Source: Budorcas taxicolor
Lineage: Eukaryota > Chordata > Mammalia > Artiodactyla > Bovidae
Direction of reading: 5' to 3'
NCBI RefSeq assembly: GCF_023091745.1
Contig: NW_026291756.1
Span: 124,001 to 188,000 of the forward strand
DNA length: 64,000 bases
In this document: in pieces, positions 35,270-47,511 of the stretch
How positions within the stretch are numbered: position 1 is the stretch's first letter
How the letters are laid out: every line of letters begins with the position of its first letter
Translations under genes and position numbers: made by a program
The notes under the pieces: model-generated
What the model was told of the DNA's origin: nothing
The model's database searches: none
The model's input: the letters and a program-made list of their open reading frames with translations, nothing else

Positions 35270-36085
35270 TTGGTGCAAATCAAGAAGTTCCCCGACCTAG
35301 CCGTCTCCACTCGAGAGGAATCACGAGGGTCCCGCCCACATCCAGAGGAGCCCCGTTTCCGCCTCGTAGCTCTAGATGAGGGATCCTTTCCCTGCTTCGT
35401 CGGGAAAGAGTTCCCGGCGTTCCCGTCGCATCTCAAGAGGAGGCCCTCTCTACAGGAACGGCGAGAGGAACTCCAGGGTCGTGCCACCATTCCAATAGTC
35501 CCCCAGATGTCTCAGTCCATTCCAGAGGAACCTCTTTTCCCTTCACCGGCTCGTCTTTCACGCCGAGGATCGACTCACACCAAGGTGGCACATGGCACAG
35601 CCCTGTGGGAAAGCCTCGTGGGAAAGCCTCGAGGGACAGCCACGAGGGAAAGCCACAGATCCCTTGATCCACGTGACAGGAAGCGTGACACTACTGCTGC
35701 AGCTCGGGAGGAAAGCGCACGTGCATGCCCCCACTCGAGACGAGGCCTGACTCCCCTGGGGAGACTCAGAAGCACCCAAACATCGATGACAACACTGGAG
35801 AGGAATCCTCAGGTTCCGGCCCCGACTCCACACAAGGACTGAGGCCCCGGCATGGACGGGAGAGGAATCCCGAGAGGTCCCCTAGCAACTCGCATGGGGA
35901 CTGGCCTTTCCTGAGGCCACCAGAGTGGGTCCCTGAGGTCCCCGTCGTAACTCGAGAAGACCTGCCGCAACTCGAGAAAATCCAGGAGGTTCTCCCCTCC
36001 AGGCGAGATGAGGCCCATTTCCGCTGAGGTGTCACGAGGCTGATCACACCTCACCTCTGGAACTTCGAAAGGGTCCTTCACACCC
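35270..36085 (+). repeat. Monomer M44, type A variant, 816 bp
   Basis: CTCTAG, ctctctac, tgcttcg, private ccaatagtcc. Its 3' half shares ggcacatgg, gccacgaggg, acatcgatgac and gagtgggtc with M42. Confidence 0.9.
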
Positions 36086-36901
36086 TTGGTGCAAATCAAG
36101 AAGTTCCCCGACCTAGCCGTCTCCACTCGAGAGGAATCACGAGGGTCCGGCCCACATCCAGAGGAGCCCCGTTTCCGCCTCGTAGCTCGAGATGAGGGAT
36201 CCTTTCCCTGCTTCGTCGGGAAAGAGTTCCCGGCGTTCCCGTCGCATCTCAAGAGGAGGCCCTCTCAACAGGAACGGCGAGAGGAACTCCAGGGTCGTGC
36301 CACCATTCCAAGAGTCCCCCAGATGTCTCAGTCCATTCCAGAGGAACCTCTTTTCCCTTCACCGGCTCGTCTTTCACGCCGAGGATCGACTCACACCAAG
36401 GTGGCACGTGGCACAGCCCTGTGGGAAAGCCTCGTGGGAAAGCCTCGAGGGACAGCCTCGAGGGAAAGCCACAGATCCGTTGATCCACGTGACAAGAAGC
36501 GTGACACTACTGCTGCAGCTCGGGAGGAAAGCGCACGTGCAAGCCCCCACTCGAGACGAGGCCTGACTCCCCTGGGGAGACTCAGAAGCACCCCAAGATC
36601 CATGGCAACACTGGAGAGGAATCCTCAGGTTCCGGCCCCGACTCCACACAAGGACTGAGGCCCCGGCATGGACGGGAGAGGAATCCCGAGAGGTCCCCTA
36701 GCAACTCGCATGGGGACTGGCCTTTCCTGAGGCCACCAGAGCGGGTCCCTGAGGTCCCCGTCGTAACTCGAGAAGACCTGCCGCAACTCGAGAAAATCCA
36801 GGAGGTTCTCCCCTCCAGGCGAGATGAGGCCCATTTCCGCTGAGGCGTCTCGAGGCTGATCACACCTCACCTCTGGAACTTCGAAAGGCTCCTTCACACC
36901 C
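36086..36901 (+). repeat. Monomer M45, type E, 816 bp
   Basis: gggtccggccc, private gatccgttgatcc and gacaagaagc. gcaagccccc is shared with M53. Ends gcgtctcgagg and aaaggctcc. Confidence 0.9.
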
Positions 36902-37717
36902 TTGGTGCAAATCAAGAAGTTCCCCGACATACCCGTCTCCACTCGAGAGGAATCACGAGGGTCCCGCCCACATCCAGAGGAGCCCCGTTTCCGCCTCGTA
37001 GCTCGAGATGAGGGATCCTTTCCCTGCTTCGTCGGGAAAGAGTTCCCGGCGTTCCCGTCGCATCTCAAGAGGAGGCCCTCTCAACAGGAACGGCGAGAGG
37101 AACTCCAGGGTCGTGCCACCATTCCAAGAGTCCCCCAGATGTCTCAGTCCATTCCAGAGGAACCTCTTTTCCCTTCACCGGCTCGTCTTTCACGCCGAGG
37201 ATCGACTCACACCAAGGTGGCACGTGGCACAGCCCTGTGGGAAAGCCTCGTGGGAAAGCCTCGAGGGACAGCCTCGAGGGAAAGCCACAGATCCCTTGAT
37301 CCACGTGACAGGAAGCGTGACACGACTGCTGCAGCTCGGGAGGAAAGCGCACGTGCATGCCCCCACACGAGACGAGGCCTGACTCCCCTGGGGAGACTCA
37401 GAAGCACCCCAAGATCCATGGCAAAACTGGAGAGGAATCCTCAGGATCCGGCTCCGACTCCACACAAGGACTGAGTCCCCGGCATGGACGGGAGAGGAAT
37501 CCGGAGAGGTCCCCTAGCAACTCGCATGGGGACTGGCCTTTCCTGAGGCCACCAGAGCGGGTCCCTGAGGTCGCCGTCGTAACTCGAGAAGACCTGCCGC
37601 AACTCGAGAAAATCCAGGAGGTTCTCCCCTCCAAGCGAGATGAGGCCCATTTCCGCTGAGGCGTCTCGAGGCTGATCACACCTCCCCTCTGGAACTTCGC
37701 AAGGGTCCTTCACACCC
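36902..37717 (+). repeat. Monomer M46, type D with K-tail, 816 bp
   Basis: Last complete K-tail. Private gacacgactgc and cttcgcaagg. ctgagtccccgg is shared with M52 and cctcccctctgg with M49 and M53. Confidence 0.9.
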
Positions 37718-38533
37718 TTGGTGCAAATCAAGAAGTTCCCCGACCTAGCCGTCTCCACTCGAGAGGAATCACGAGGGTCCCGCCCACATCCAGAGGAGCC
37801 CCGTTTCCGCCTCGTAGCTCTAGATGAGGGATCCTTTCCCTGCTTCGTCGGGAAAGAGTTCCCGGCGTTCCTGTCGCATCTCAAGAGGAGGCCCTCTCTA
37901 CAGGAACGGTGAGAGGAACTCCAGGGTCGTGCCACCATTCCAAGAGTCCCCCAGATGTCTCAGTCCATTCCAGAGGAACCTCTTTTCCCTTCACCGGCTC
38001 GTCTTTCACGCCGAGGATCGACTCACACCAAGGTGGCACGTGGCACAGCCCTGTGGGAAAGCCTCGTGGGAAAGCCTCGAGGGACAGCCTCGAGGGAAAG
38101 CCACAGATCCCTTGATCCACGTGACAGGAAGCGTGACACTACTGCTGCAGCTCGGGAGGAAAGGGCACGTGCATGCCCCCACTCGAGACGAGGCCTGACT
38201 CCCCTGGGGAGACTCAGAAGCACCCCAAGATCCATGGCAACACTGGAGAGGAATCCTCAGGTTCCGGCCCCGACTCCACACAAGGACTGAGGCCCCGGCA
38301 TGGACGGGAGAGGAATCCCGAGAGGTCCCCTAGCAACTCGCATTGGGACTGGCCTTTCCTGAGGCCACCAGAGCGGGTCCCTGAGGTCCCCGTCGTAACT
38401 CGAGAAGACCTGCCGCAACTCGAGAAAATCCAGGAGGTTCTCCCCTCCAGGCGAGATGAGGCCCATTTCCGCTGAGGTGTCACGAGGCTGATCACACCTC
38501 ACCTCTGGAACTTCGAAAGGGTCCTTCACACCC
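37718..38533 (+). repeat. Monomer M47, ggtgag subtype of A, 816 bp
   Basis: First unit with gaacggtgag, a subtype found only between 37.7 and 47.5 kb. CTCTAG, ctctctac, aaagggcacg, gcattgggac, T-tail. ttcctgtcg separates it from M48. Confidence 0.9.
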
Positions 38534-39349
38534 TTGGTGCAAATCAAGAAGTTCCCCGACCTAGCCGTCTCCACTCGAGAGGAATCACGAGGGTCCCGCC
38601 CACATCCAGAGGAGCCCCGTTTCCGCCTCGTAGCTCTAGATGAGGGATCCTTTCCCTGCTTCGTCGGGAAAGAGTTCCCGGCGTTCCCGTCGCATCTCAA
38701 GAGGAGGCCCTCTCTACAGGAACGGTGAGAGGAACTCCAGGGTCGTGCCACCATTCCAAGAGTCCCCCAGATGTCTCAGTCCATTCCAGAGGAACCTCTT
38801 TTCCCTTCACCGGCTCGTCTTTCACGCCGAGGATCGACTCACACCAAGGTGGCACGTGGCACAGCCCTGTGGGAAAGCCTTGTGGGAAAGCCTCGAGGGA
38901 CAGCCTCGAGGGAAAGCCACAGATCCCTTGATCCACGTGACAGGAAGCGTGACACTACTGCTGCAGCTCGGGAGGAAAGGGCACGTGCATGCCCCCACTC
39001 GAGACGAGGCCTGACTCCCCTGGGGAGACTCAGAAGCACCCCAAGATCCATGGCAACACTGGAGAGGAATCCTCAGGTTCCGGCCCCGACTCCACACAAG
39101 GACTGAGGCCCCGGCATGGACGGGAGAGGAATCCCGAGAGGTCCCCTAGCAACTCGCATTGGGACTGGCCTTTCCTGAGGCCACCAGAGCGGGTCCCTGA
39201 GGTCCCCGTCGTAACTCGAGAAGACCTGCCGCAACTCGAGAAAATCCAGGAGGTTCTCCCCTCCAGGCGAGATGAGGCCCATTTCCGCTGAGGTGTCACG
39301 AGGCTGATCACACCTCACCTCTGGAACTTCGAAAGGGTCCTTCACACCC
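38534..39349 (+). repeat. Monomer M48, ggtgag subtype, 816 bp
   Basis: Near copy of M47 (aaagggcacg and gcattgggac shared only by these two), differing at ttcccgtcg and gccttgtggg. Confidence 0.9.
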
Positions 39350-40165
39350 TTGGTGCAAATCAAGAAGTTCCCCGACCTAGCCGTCTCCACTCGAGAGGAA
39401 TCACGAGGGTCCCGCCCACATCCAGAGGAGCCCCGTTTCCGCCTCGTAGCTCTAGATGAGGGATCCTTTCCCTGCTTCGTCGGAAAAGAGTTCCCGGCGT
39501 TCCCGTCGCATCTCAAGAGGAGGCCCTCTCTACAGGAACGGTGAGAGGAACTCCAGGGTCGTGCCACCATTCCAAGAGTCCCCCAGATGTCTCAGTCCAT
39601 TCCAGAGGAACCTCTTTTCCCTTCACCGGCTCGTCTTTCACGCCGAGGATCGACTCACACCAAGGTGGCACGTGGCACAGCCCTGTGGGAAAGCCTCGTG
39701 GGAAAGCCTCGAGGGACAGCCTCGAGGGAAAGCCACAGATCCCTTGATCCACGTGACAGGAAGCGTGACACTACTGCTGCAGCTCGGGAGGAAATCGCAC
39801 GTGCATGCCCCCACTCGAGACGAGGCCTGACTCCCCTGGGGAGACTCAGAAGCACCCCAAGATCCATGGCAACACTGGAGAGGAATCCTCAGGTTCCGGC
39901 CCCGACTCCACACAAGGACTGAGGCCCCGGCATGGACGGGAGAGGAATCCCGAGAGGTCCCCTAGCAACTCGCATGGGGACTGGCCTTTCCTGAGGCCAC
40001 CAGAGCGGGTCCCTGAGGTCGCCGTCGTAACTCGAGAAGACCTGCCGCAACTCGAGAAAATCCAGGAGGTTCTCCCCTCCAAGCGAGATGAGGCCCATTT
40101 CCGCTGAGGCGTCTCGAGGCTGATCACACCTCCCCTCTGGAACTTCGAAAGGGTCCTTCACACCC
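39350..40165 (+). repeat. Monomer M49, ggtgag head with part K-tail, 816 bp
   Basis: Head as M48 (gaacggtgag) with private cggaaaagag. aaatcgcac is shared with M52. It switches to gtcgccg, ccaagcg and cctcccctctgg at the 3' end. Confidence 0.9.
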
Positions 40166-40982
40166 TTGGTGCAAATCAAGAAGTTCCCCGACATACCCGT
40201 CTCCACTCGAGAGGAATCACGAGGGTCCCGCCCACATCCAGGAGGAGCCCCGTTTCCGCCTCGTAGCTCGAGATGAGGGATCCTTTCCCTGCTTTGTCGG
40301 GAAAGAGTTCCCGGCCTTCCCGTCGCATCTCAAGAGGAGGCCCTCTCAACAGGAACGGCGAGAGGAACTCCAGGGTCGTGCCACCATTCCAAGAGTCCCC
40401 CAGATGTCTCAGTCCATTCCAGAGGAACCTCTTTTCCCTTCACCGGCTCGTCTTTCACGCCGAGGATCGACTCACACCAAGGTGGCACGTGGCACAGCCC
40501 TGTGGGAAAGCCTCGTGGGAAAGCCTCGAGGGACAGCCTCGAGGGAAAGCCACAGATCCCTTGAACCACGTGACAGGAAGCGTGACACTACTGCTGCAGC
40601 TCGGGAGGAAAGCGCACGTGCATGCCCCCACTCGAGACGAGGCATGAATCCCCTGGGGAGAGTCAGAAGCACCCCAAGATCCATGGCAACACTGGAGAGG
40701 AATCCTCAGGTTCCGGCCCCGACTCCACACAAGGACTGAGGCCCCGGCATGGACGGGAGAGGAATCCCGAGAGGTCCCCTAGCAACTCGCATGGGGACTG
40801 GCCTTTCCTGAGGCCACCAGAGTGGGTCCCTGAGGTCCCCGTCGTAACTCGAGAAGACCTGCCACAACTCGAGAAAATCCAGGAGGTTCTCCCCTCCAGG
40901 CGAGATGAGGCCCATTTCCGCTGAGGTGTCACGAGGCTGATCACACCTCACCTCTGGAACTTCGAAAGGGTCCTTCACACCC
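40166..40982 (+). repeat. Monomer M50, type D, 817 bp
   Basis: One extra G (atccaggaggagcc). gctttgtcgg, ggccttcccg, ttgaaccacg, gcatgaatcc and gagagtcag link it to M54, four units on. gagtgggtc and T-tail. Confidence 0.9.
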
Positions 40983-41799
40983 TTGGTGCAAATCAAGAAG
41001 TTCCCCGACCTAGCCGTCTCCACTCGAGAGGAATCACGAGGGTCCCGCCCACCTCCAGAGGAGCCCTGTTTCCGCCTCGTAGCTCGAGATGAGGGATCCT
41101 TTCCCTGCTTGGTCGGGAAAGAGTTACCGGCCTTCCCGTCGCATCTCAAGAGGAGGCCCTCTCAACAGGAACGGCTAGAGGAACTCCAGGGTCGTGCCAC
41201 CATTCCAAGAGTCCCCCAGATGTCTCAGTCCATTCCAGAGGAACATCTTTTTCCCTTCACCGGCTCGTCTTTCACGCCGAGGATCGACTCACACCAAGGT
41301 GGCACGTGGCACAGCCCTGTGGGAAAGCCTCGTGGGAAAGCCTCGAGGGACAGCCTCGAGGGAAAGCCACAGATCCCTTGATCCACGTGAAAGGAAGCGT
41401 GACACTACTGCTGCAGCTCGGGAGGAAAGCGCACGTGCATGCCCCCACTCGAGACGAGGCATGAATCCCCTGGGGAGAGTCAGAAGCACCCCAAGATCCA
41501 TGGCAACACTGGAGAGGAATCCTCAGGTTCCGGCCCCGACTCCACACAAGGACTGAGGCCCCGGCATGGACGGGAGAGGATTCCCGAGAGGTCCCCTAGC
41601 AACTCGCATGGGGACTGGCCTTTCCTGAGGCCACCAGAGCGGGTCCCTGAGGTCCCCGTCGTAACTCGAGAAGACCTGCCGCAACTCGAGAAAATCCAGG
41701 AGGTTCTCCCCTCCAGGCGAGATGAGGCCCATTTCCGCTGAGGTGTCACGAGGCTGATCACACCTCACCTCTGGAACTTCGAAAGGGTCCTTCACACCC
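40983..41799 (+). repeat. Monomer M51, type E, 817 bp
   Basis: cccacctcc, private gccctgtttcc, gcttggtcgg and gttaccggcc. ggctagag with the extra T (catctttttccc) links it to M59. gcatgaatcc, gagagtcag and gaggattcccg link it to M54. Confidence 0.9.
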
Positions 41800-42615
41800 T
41801 TGGTGCAAATCAAGAAGTTCCCCGACCTAGCCCTCTCCACTCGAGAGGAATCACGAGGGTCCCGCCCACATCCAGAGGAGCCCCGTTTCCGCCTCGTAGC
41901 TCTAGATGAGGGATCCTTTCCCTGCTTCGTCGGGAAAGAGTTCCCGGCGTTCCCGTCGCATCTCAAGAGGAGGCCCTCTCTACAGGAACGGTGAGAGGAA
42001 CTCCAGGGTCGTGCCACCATTCCAAGAGTCCCCCAGATGTCTCAGTCCATTCCAGAGGAACCTCTTTTCCCTTCACCGGCTCGTCTTTCACGCCGAGGAT
42101 CGACTCACACCAAGGTGGCACGTGGCACAGCCCTGTGGGAAAGCCTCGTGGGAAAGCCTCGAGGGACAGCCTCGAGGGAAAGCCACAGATCCCTTGATCC
42201 ACGTGACAGGAAGCGTGACACTACTGCTGCAGCTCGGGAGGAAATCGCACGTGCATGCCCCCACTCGAGACGAGGCCTGACTCCCCTGGGGAGACTCAGA
42301 AGCACCCAAACATCGATGGCAACACTGGAGAGGAAACCTCAGGTTCCGGCCCCGACTCCACACAAGGACTGAGTCCCCGGCATGGACGGGAGAGGAATCC
42401 CGAGAGGTCCCCTAGCAACTCGCATGGGGACTGGCCTTTCCTGATGCCACCAGAGTGGGTCCCTGAGGTCGCCGTCGTAACTCGAGAAGACCTGCCGCAA
42501 CTCGAGTAAATCCAGGAGGTTCTCCCCTCCAGGCGAGATGAGGCCCATTTCCGCTGAGGTGTCACGAGGCTGATCACACCTCACCTCTGGAACTTCGAAA
42601 GGGTCCTTCACACCC
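41800..42615 (+). repeat. Monomer M52, ggtgag subtype, 816 bp
   Basis: gaacggtgag, aaatcgcac, acatcgatgg and gaggaaacctc, the last two shared with M58 exactly 4,896 bases on. Private cctagccctctcc and ctcgagtaaatcc. gtcgccg, T-tail. Confidence 0.9.
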
Positions 42616-43431
42616 TTTGTGCAAATCAAGAAGTTCCCCGACCTAGCCGTCTCCACTCGAGAGGAATCACGAGGGTCCCGCCCACCTCCAGAGGAGCCCC
42701 GTTTCCGCCTCGTAGCTCGAGATGAGGGATCCTTTCCCTGCTTCGTCGGGAAAGAGTTCCCGGCGTTCCCGTCGCATCTCAAGAGGAGGCCCTCTCAACA
42801 GGAACGGCGAGAGGAACTCCAGGGTCGTGCCACCATTCCAAGAGTCCCCCAGATGTCTCAGTCCATTCCAGAGGAACCTCTTTTCCCTTCACCGGCTCGT
42901 CTTTCACGCCGAGGATCGACTCACACTAAGGTGGGACGTGGCACAGCCCTGTGGGAAAGCCTCGTGGGAAAGCCTCGAGGGACAGCCTCGAGGGAAAGCC
43001 ACAGATCCCTTGATCCACGTGACAGGAAGCGTGACACTACTGCTGCAGCTCGGGAGGAAAGCGCACGTGCAAGCCCCCACTCGAGACGAGGCCTGACTCC
43101 CCTGGGGAGACTCAGAAGCACCCCAAGATCCATGGCAACACTGGAGAGGAATCCTCAGGTTCCGGCCCCGACTCCACACAAGGACTGAGGCCCCGGCATG
43201 GACGGGAGAGGAATCCCGAGAGGTCCCCTAGCAACTCGCATGGGGACTGGCCTTTCCTGAGGCCACCAGAGCGGGTCCCTGAGGTCGCCGTCGTAACTCG
43301 AGAAGACCTGCCACAACTCGAGAAAATCCAGGAGGTTCTCCCCTCCAAGCGAGATGAGGCCCATTTCCGCTGAGGCGTCTCGAGGCTGATCACACCTCCC
43401 CTCTGGAACTTCGAAAGGGTCCTTCACACCC
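42616..43431 (+). repeat. Monomer M53, type E, 816 bp
   Basis: Starts tttgtgc; cccacctcc; private cacactaaggtgggacg (first CACGTG lost). gcaagccccc shared with M45. Ends gtcgccg, ccaagcg, cctcccctctgg. Confidence 0.9.
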
Positions 43432-44247
43432 TTGGTGCAAATCAAGAAGTTCCCCGACATACCCGTCTCCACTCGAGAGGAATCACGAGGGTCCCGCCCA
43501 CATCCAGAGGAGCCCCGTTTCCGCCTCGTAGCTCGAGATGAGGGATCCTTTCCCTGCTTTCTCGGGAAAGAGTTCCCGGCCTTCCCGTCGCATCTCAAGA
43601 GGAGGCCCTCTCAACAGGAACGGCGAGAGGAACTCCAGGGTCGTGCCACCATTCCAAGAGTCCCCCAGATGTCTCAGTCCATTCCAGAGGAACCTCTTTT
43701 CCCTTCACCGGCTCGTCTTTCACGCCGAGGATCGACTCACACCAAGGTGGCACGTGGCACAGCCCTGTGGGAAAGCCTCGTGGGAAAGCCTCGAGGGACA
43801 GCCTCGAGGGAAAGCCACAGATCCCTTGAACCACGTGACAGGAAGCGTGACACTACTGCTGCAGCTCGGGAGGAAAGCGCACGTGCATGCCCCCACTCGA
43901 GACGAGGCATGAATCCCCTGGGGAGAGTCAGAAGCAGCCCAAGATCCATGGCAACACTGGAGAGGAATCCTCAGGTTCCGGCCCCGACACCACACAAGGA
44001 CTGAGGCCCCGGCATGGACGGGAGAGGATTCCCGAGAGGTCCCCTAGCAACTCGCATGGGGACTGGCCTTTCCTGAGGCCACCAGAGCGGGTCCCTGAGG
44101 TCCCCGTCGTAACTCGAGAAGACCTGCCGCAACTCGAGAAAATCCAGGAGGTTCTCCCCTCCAGGCGAGATGAGGCCCATTTCCGCTGAGGTGTCACGAG
44201 GCTGATCACACCTCACCTCTGGAACTTCGAAAGGGTCCTTCACACCC
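43432..44247 (+). repeat. Monomer M54, type D, 816 bp
   Basis: Copy of the M50 type: gctttctcgg, ggccttcccg, ttgaaccacg, gcatgaatcc, gagagtcag. gaggattcccg shared with M51. Private gcagcccaag and cgacaccac. T-tail. Confidence 0.9.
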
Positions 44248-45063
44248 TTGGTGCAAATCAAGAAGTTCCCCGACCTAGCCGTCTCCACTCGAGAGGAATC
44301 ACGAGGGTCCCGCCCACATCCAGAGGAGCCCCGTTTCCGCCTCGTAGCTCTAGATGAGGGATCCTTTCCCAGCTTCGTCGGGAAAGAGTTCCCGGCGTTC
44401 CCGTCGCATCTCAAGAGGAGGCCCTCTCTACAGGAACGGTGAGAGGAACTCCAGGGTCGTGCCACCATTCCAAGAGTCCCCCAGATGTCTCAGTCCATTC
44501 CAGAGGAACCTCTTTTCCCTTCACCGGCTCGTCTTTCACGCCGAGGATCGACTCACACCAAGGTGGCACGTGGCACAGCCCTGTGGGAAAGCCTCGTGGG
44601 AAAGCCTCGAGGGACAGCCTCGAGGGAAAGCCACAGATCCCTTGATCCACGTGACAGGAAGCGTGACACTACTGCTGCAGCTCGGGAGGAAAGCGCACGT
44701 GCATGCCCCCACTCGAGACGAGGCCTGACTCCCCTGGGGAGACTCAGAAGCACCCCAAGATCCATGGCAACACTGGAGAGGAATCCTCAGGTTCCGGCCC
44801 CGACTCCACACAAGGACTGAGGCCCCGGCATGGACGGGAGAGGAATCCCGAGAGGTCCCCTAGCAACTCGCATGGGGACTGGCCTTTCCTGAGGCCACCA
44901 GAGCGGGTCCCTGAGGTCCCCGTCGTAACTCGAGAAGACCTGCCGCAACTCGAGAAAATCCAGGAGGTTCTCCCCTCCAGGCGAGATGAGGCCCATTTCC
45001 GCTGAGGTGTCACGAGGCTGATCACACCTCACCTCTGGAACTTCGAAAGGGTCCTTCACACCC
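44248..45063 (+). repeat. Monomer M55, ggtgag subtype, 816 bp
   Basis: gaacggtgag with private cccagcttcg; T-tail. Otherwise very close to M56. Confidence 0.9.
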
Positions 45064-45879
45064 TTGGTGCAAATCAAGAAGTTCCCCGACCTAGCCGTCT
45101 CCACTCGAGAGGAATCACGAGGGTCCCGCCCACATCCAGAGGAGCCCCGTTTCCGCCTCGTAGCTCTAGATGAGGGATCCTTTCCCTGCTTCGTCGGGAA
45201 AGAGTTCCCGGCGTTCCCGTCGCATCTCAAGAGGAGGCCCTCTCTACAGGAACGGTGAGAGGAACTCCAGGGTCGTGCCACCATTCCAAGAGTCCCCCAG
45301 ATGTCTCAGTCCATTCCAGAGGAACCTCTTTTCCCTTCACCGGCTCGTCTTTCACGCCGAGGATCGACTCACACCAAGGTGGCACGTGGCACAGCCCTGT
45401 GGGAAAGCCTCGTGGGAAAGCCTCGAGGGACAGCCTCGAGGGAAAGCCACAGATCCCTTGATCCACGTGACAGGAAGCGTGACACTACTGCTGCAGCTCG
45501 GGAGGAAAGCGCACGTGCATGCCCCCACTCGAGACGAGGCCTGACTCCCCTGGGGAGACTCAGAAGCACCCCAAGATCCATGGCAACACTGGAGAGGAAT
45601 CCTCAGGTTCCGGCCCCGACTCCACACAAGGACTGAGGCCCCGGCATGGACGGGAGAGGAATCCCGAGAGGTCCCCTAGCAACTCGCATGGGGACTGGCC
45701 TTTCCTGAGGCCACCAGAGCGGGTCCCTGAGGTCCCCGTCGTAACTCGAGAAGACCTGCCGCAACTCGTGAAAATCCAGGAGGTTCTCCCCTCCAGGCGA
45801 GATGAGGCCCATTTCCGCTGAGGCGTCTCGAGGCTGATCACACCTCACCTCTGGAACTTCGAAAGGGTCCTTCACACCC
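45064..45879 (+). repeat. Monomer M56, ggtgag subtype, 816 bp
   Basis: Head same as M55. Private actcgtgaaaatcc; ends gcgtctcgagg instead of the T-tail. Confidence 0.9.
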
Positions 45880-46695
45880 TTGGTGCAAATCAAGAAGTTC
45901 CCCGACCTAGCCGTCTCCACTCGAGAGGAATCACGAGGGTCCCGCCCACATCCAGAGGAGCCCCGTTTCCGCCTCGTAGCTCGAGATGAGGGATCCTTTC
46001 CCTGCTTCGGCGGGAAAGAGATCCCGGCCTGCCCGTCGCATCTCAAGAGGAGGCCCTCTCAACAGGAACGGCGAGAGGAACTCCAGGGTCGTGCTACCAT
46101 TCCAAGAGTCCCCCAGATGTCTCAGTCCATTCCAGAGGAACCTCTTTTCCCTTCACCGGCTCGTCTTTCACGCCGAGGATCGACTCACACCAAGGTGGCA
46201 CGTGGCACAGCCCTGTGGGAAAGCCTCGTGGGAAAGCCTCGAGGGACAGCCTCGAGGGAAAGCCACAGATCCCTTGATCCACGTGACAGGAAGCGTGACA
46301 CTACTGCTGCAGCTCGGGAGGAAAGCGCACGTGCATGCCCCCACTCGAGACGAGGCCTGACTCCCCTGGGGAGACTCAGAAGCACCCCAAGATCCATGGC
46401 AACACTGGAGAGGAATCCTCAGGTTCCGGCCCCGACTCCACACAAGGACTGAGGCCCCGGCATGGACGGGAGAGGAATCCCGAGAGGTCCCCTAGCAACT
46501 CGCAGGGGGACTGGCCTTTCCTGATGCCACCAGAGCGGGTCCCTGAGGTCCCCGTCGTAACTCGAGAAGACCTGCTGCAACTTGAGAAAATCCAGGAGGT
46601 TCTTCCCTCCAGGCGAGATGAGGCCCATTTCCGCTGAGGCATCTCGAGGCTGATCACACCTCACCTCTGGAACTTCGAAAGGGTCCTTCACACCC
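45880..46695 (+). repeat. Monomer M57, type E, 816 bp
   Basis: Many private changes in the head: gcttcggcggg, agatcccggcc, tgcccgtcg, gtgctacc. The tail has gcagggggac, ctgatgccacc, gctgcaacttgag, gttcttccc and gaggcatctcg. Confidence 0.9.
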
Positions 46696-47511
46696 TTGGT
46701 GCAAATCAAGAAGTTCCCCGACCTAGCCGTCTCCACTCGAGAGGAATCACGAGGGTCGCGCCCACATCCAGAGGAACCCCGTTTCCGCCTCGTAGCTCTA
46801 GATGAGGGATCCTTTCCCTGCTTCGTCGGGAAAGAGTTCCCGGCGTTCCCGTCGCATCTCAAGAGGAGGCCCTCTCTACAGGAACGGTGAGAGGAACTCC
46901 AGGGTCGTGCCACCATTCCAAGAGTCCCCCAGATGTCTCAGTCCATTCCAGAGGAACCTCTTTTCCCTTCACCGGCTCGTCTTTCACGCCGAGGATCGAG
47001 TCACACCAAGGTGGCACGTGGCACAGCCCTGTGGGAAAGCCTCGTGGGAAAGCCTCGAGGGACAGCCTCGAGGGAAAGCCACAGATCCCTTGATCCACGT
47101 GACAGGAAGCGTGACACTACTGCTGCAGCTCGGGAGGAAAGCGCACGTGCATGCCCCCACTCGAGACGAGGCCTGACTCCCCTGGGGAGACTCAGAAGCA
47201 CCCAAACATCGATGGCAACACTGGAGAGGAAACCTCAGGTTCCGGCCCCGACTCCACACAAGGACTGAGGCCCCGGCATGGAAGGGAGAGGAATCCCGAG
47301 AGGTCCCCTAGCAACTCGCATGGGGACTGGCCTTTCCTGAGGCCACCAGAGTGGGTCCCTGAGGTCCCCGTCGTAACTCGAGAAGACCTGCCGCAACTCG
47401 AGAAAATCCAGGAGGTTCTCCCCTCCAGGCGAGATGAGGCCCATTTCCGCTGAGGTGTCACGAGGCTGATCACACCTCACCTCTGGAACTTCGAAAGGGT
47501 CCTTCACACCC
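46696..47511 (+). repeat. Monomer M58, ggtgag subtype, 816 bp
   Basis: Last gaacggtgag unit. Private gggtcgcgccc, gaggaacccc, atcgagtcac. acatcgatgg and gaggaaacctc as in M52. First unit with catggaaggg. gagtgggtc, T-tail (last one in the window). Confidence 0.9.
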
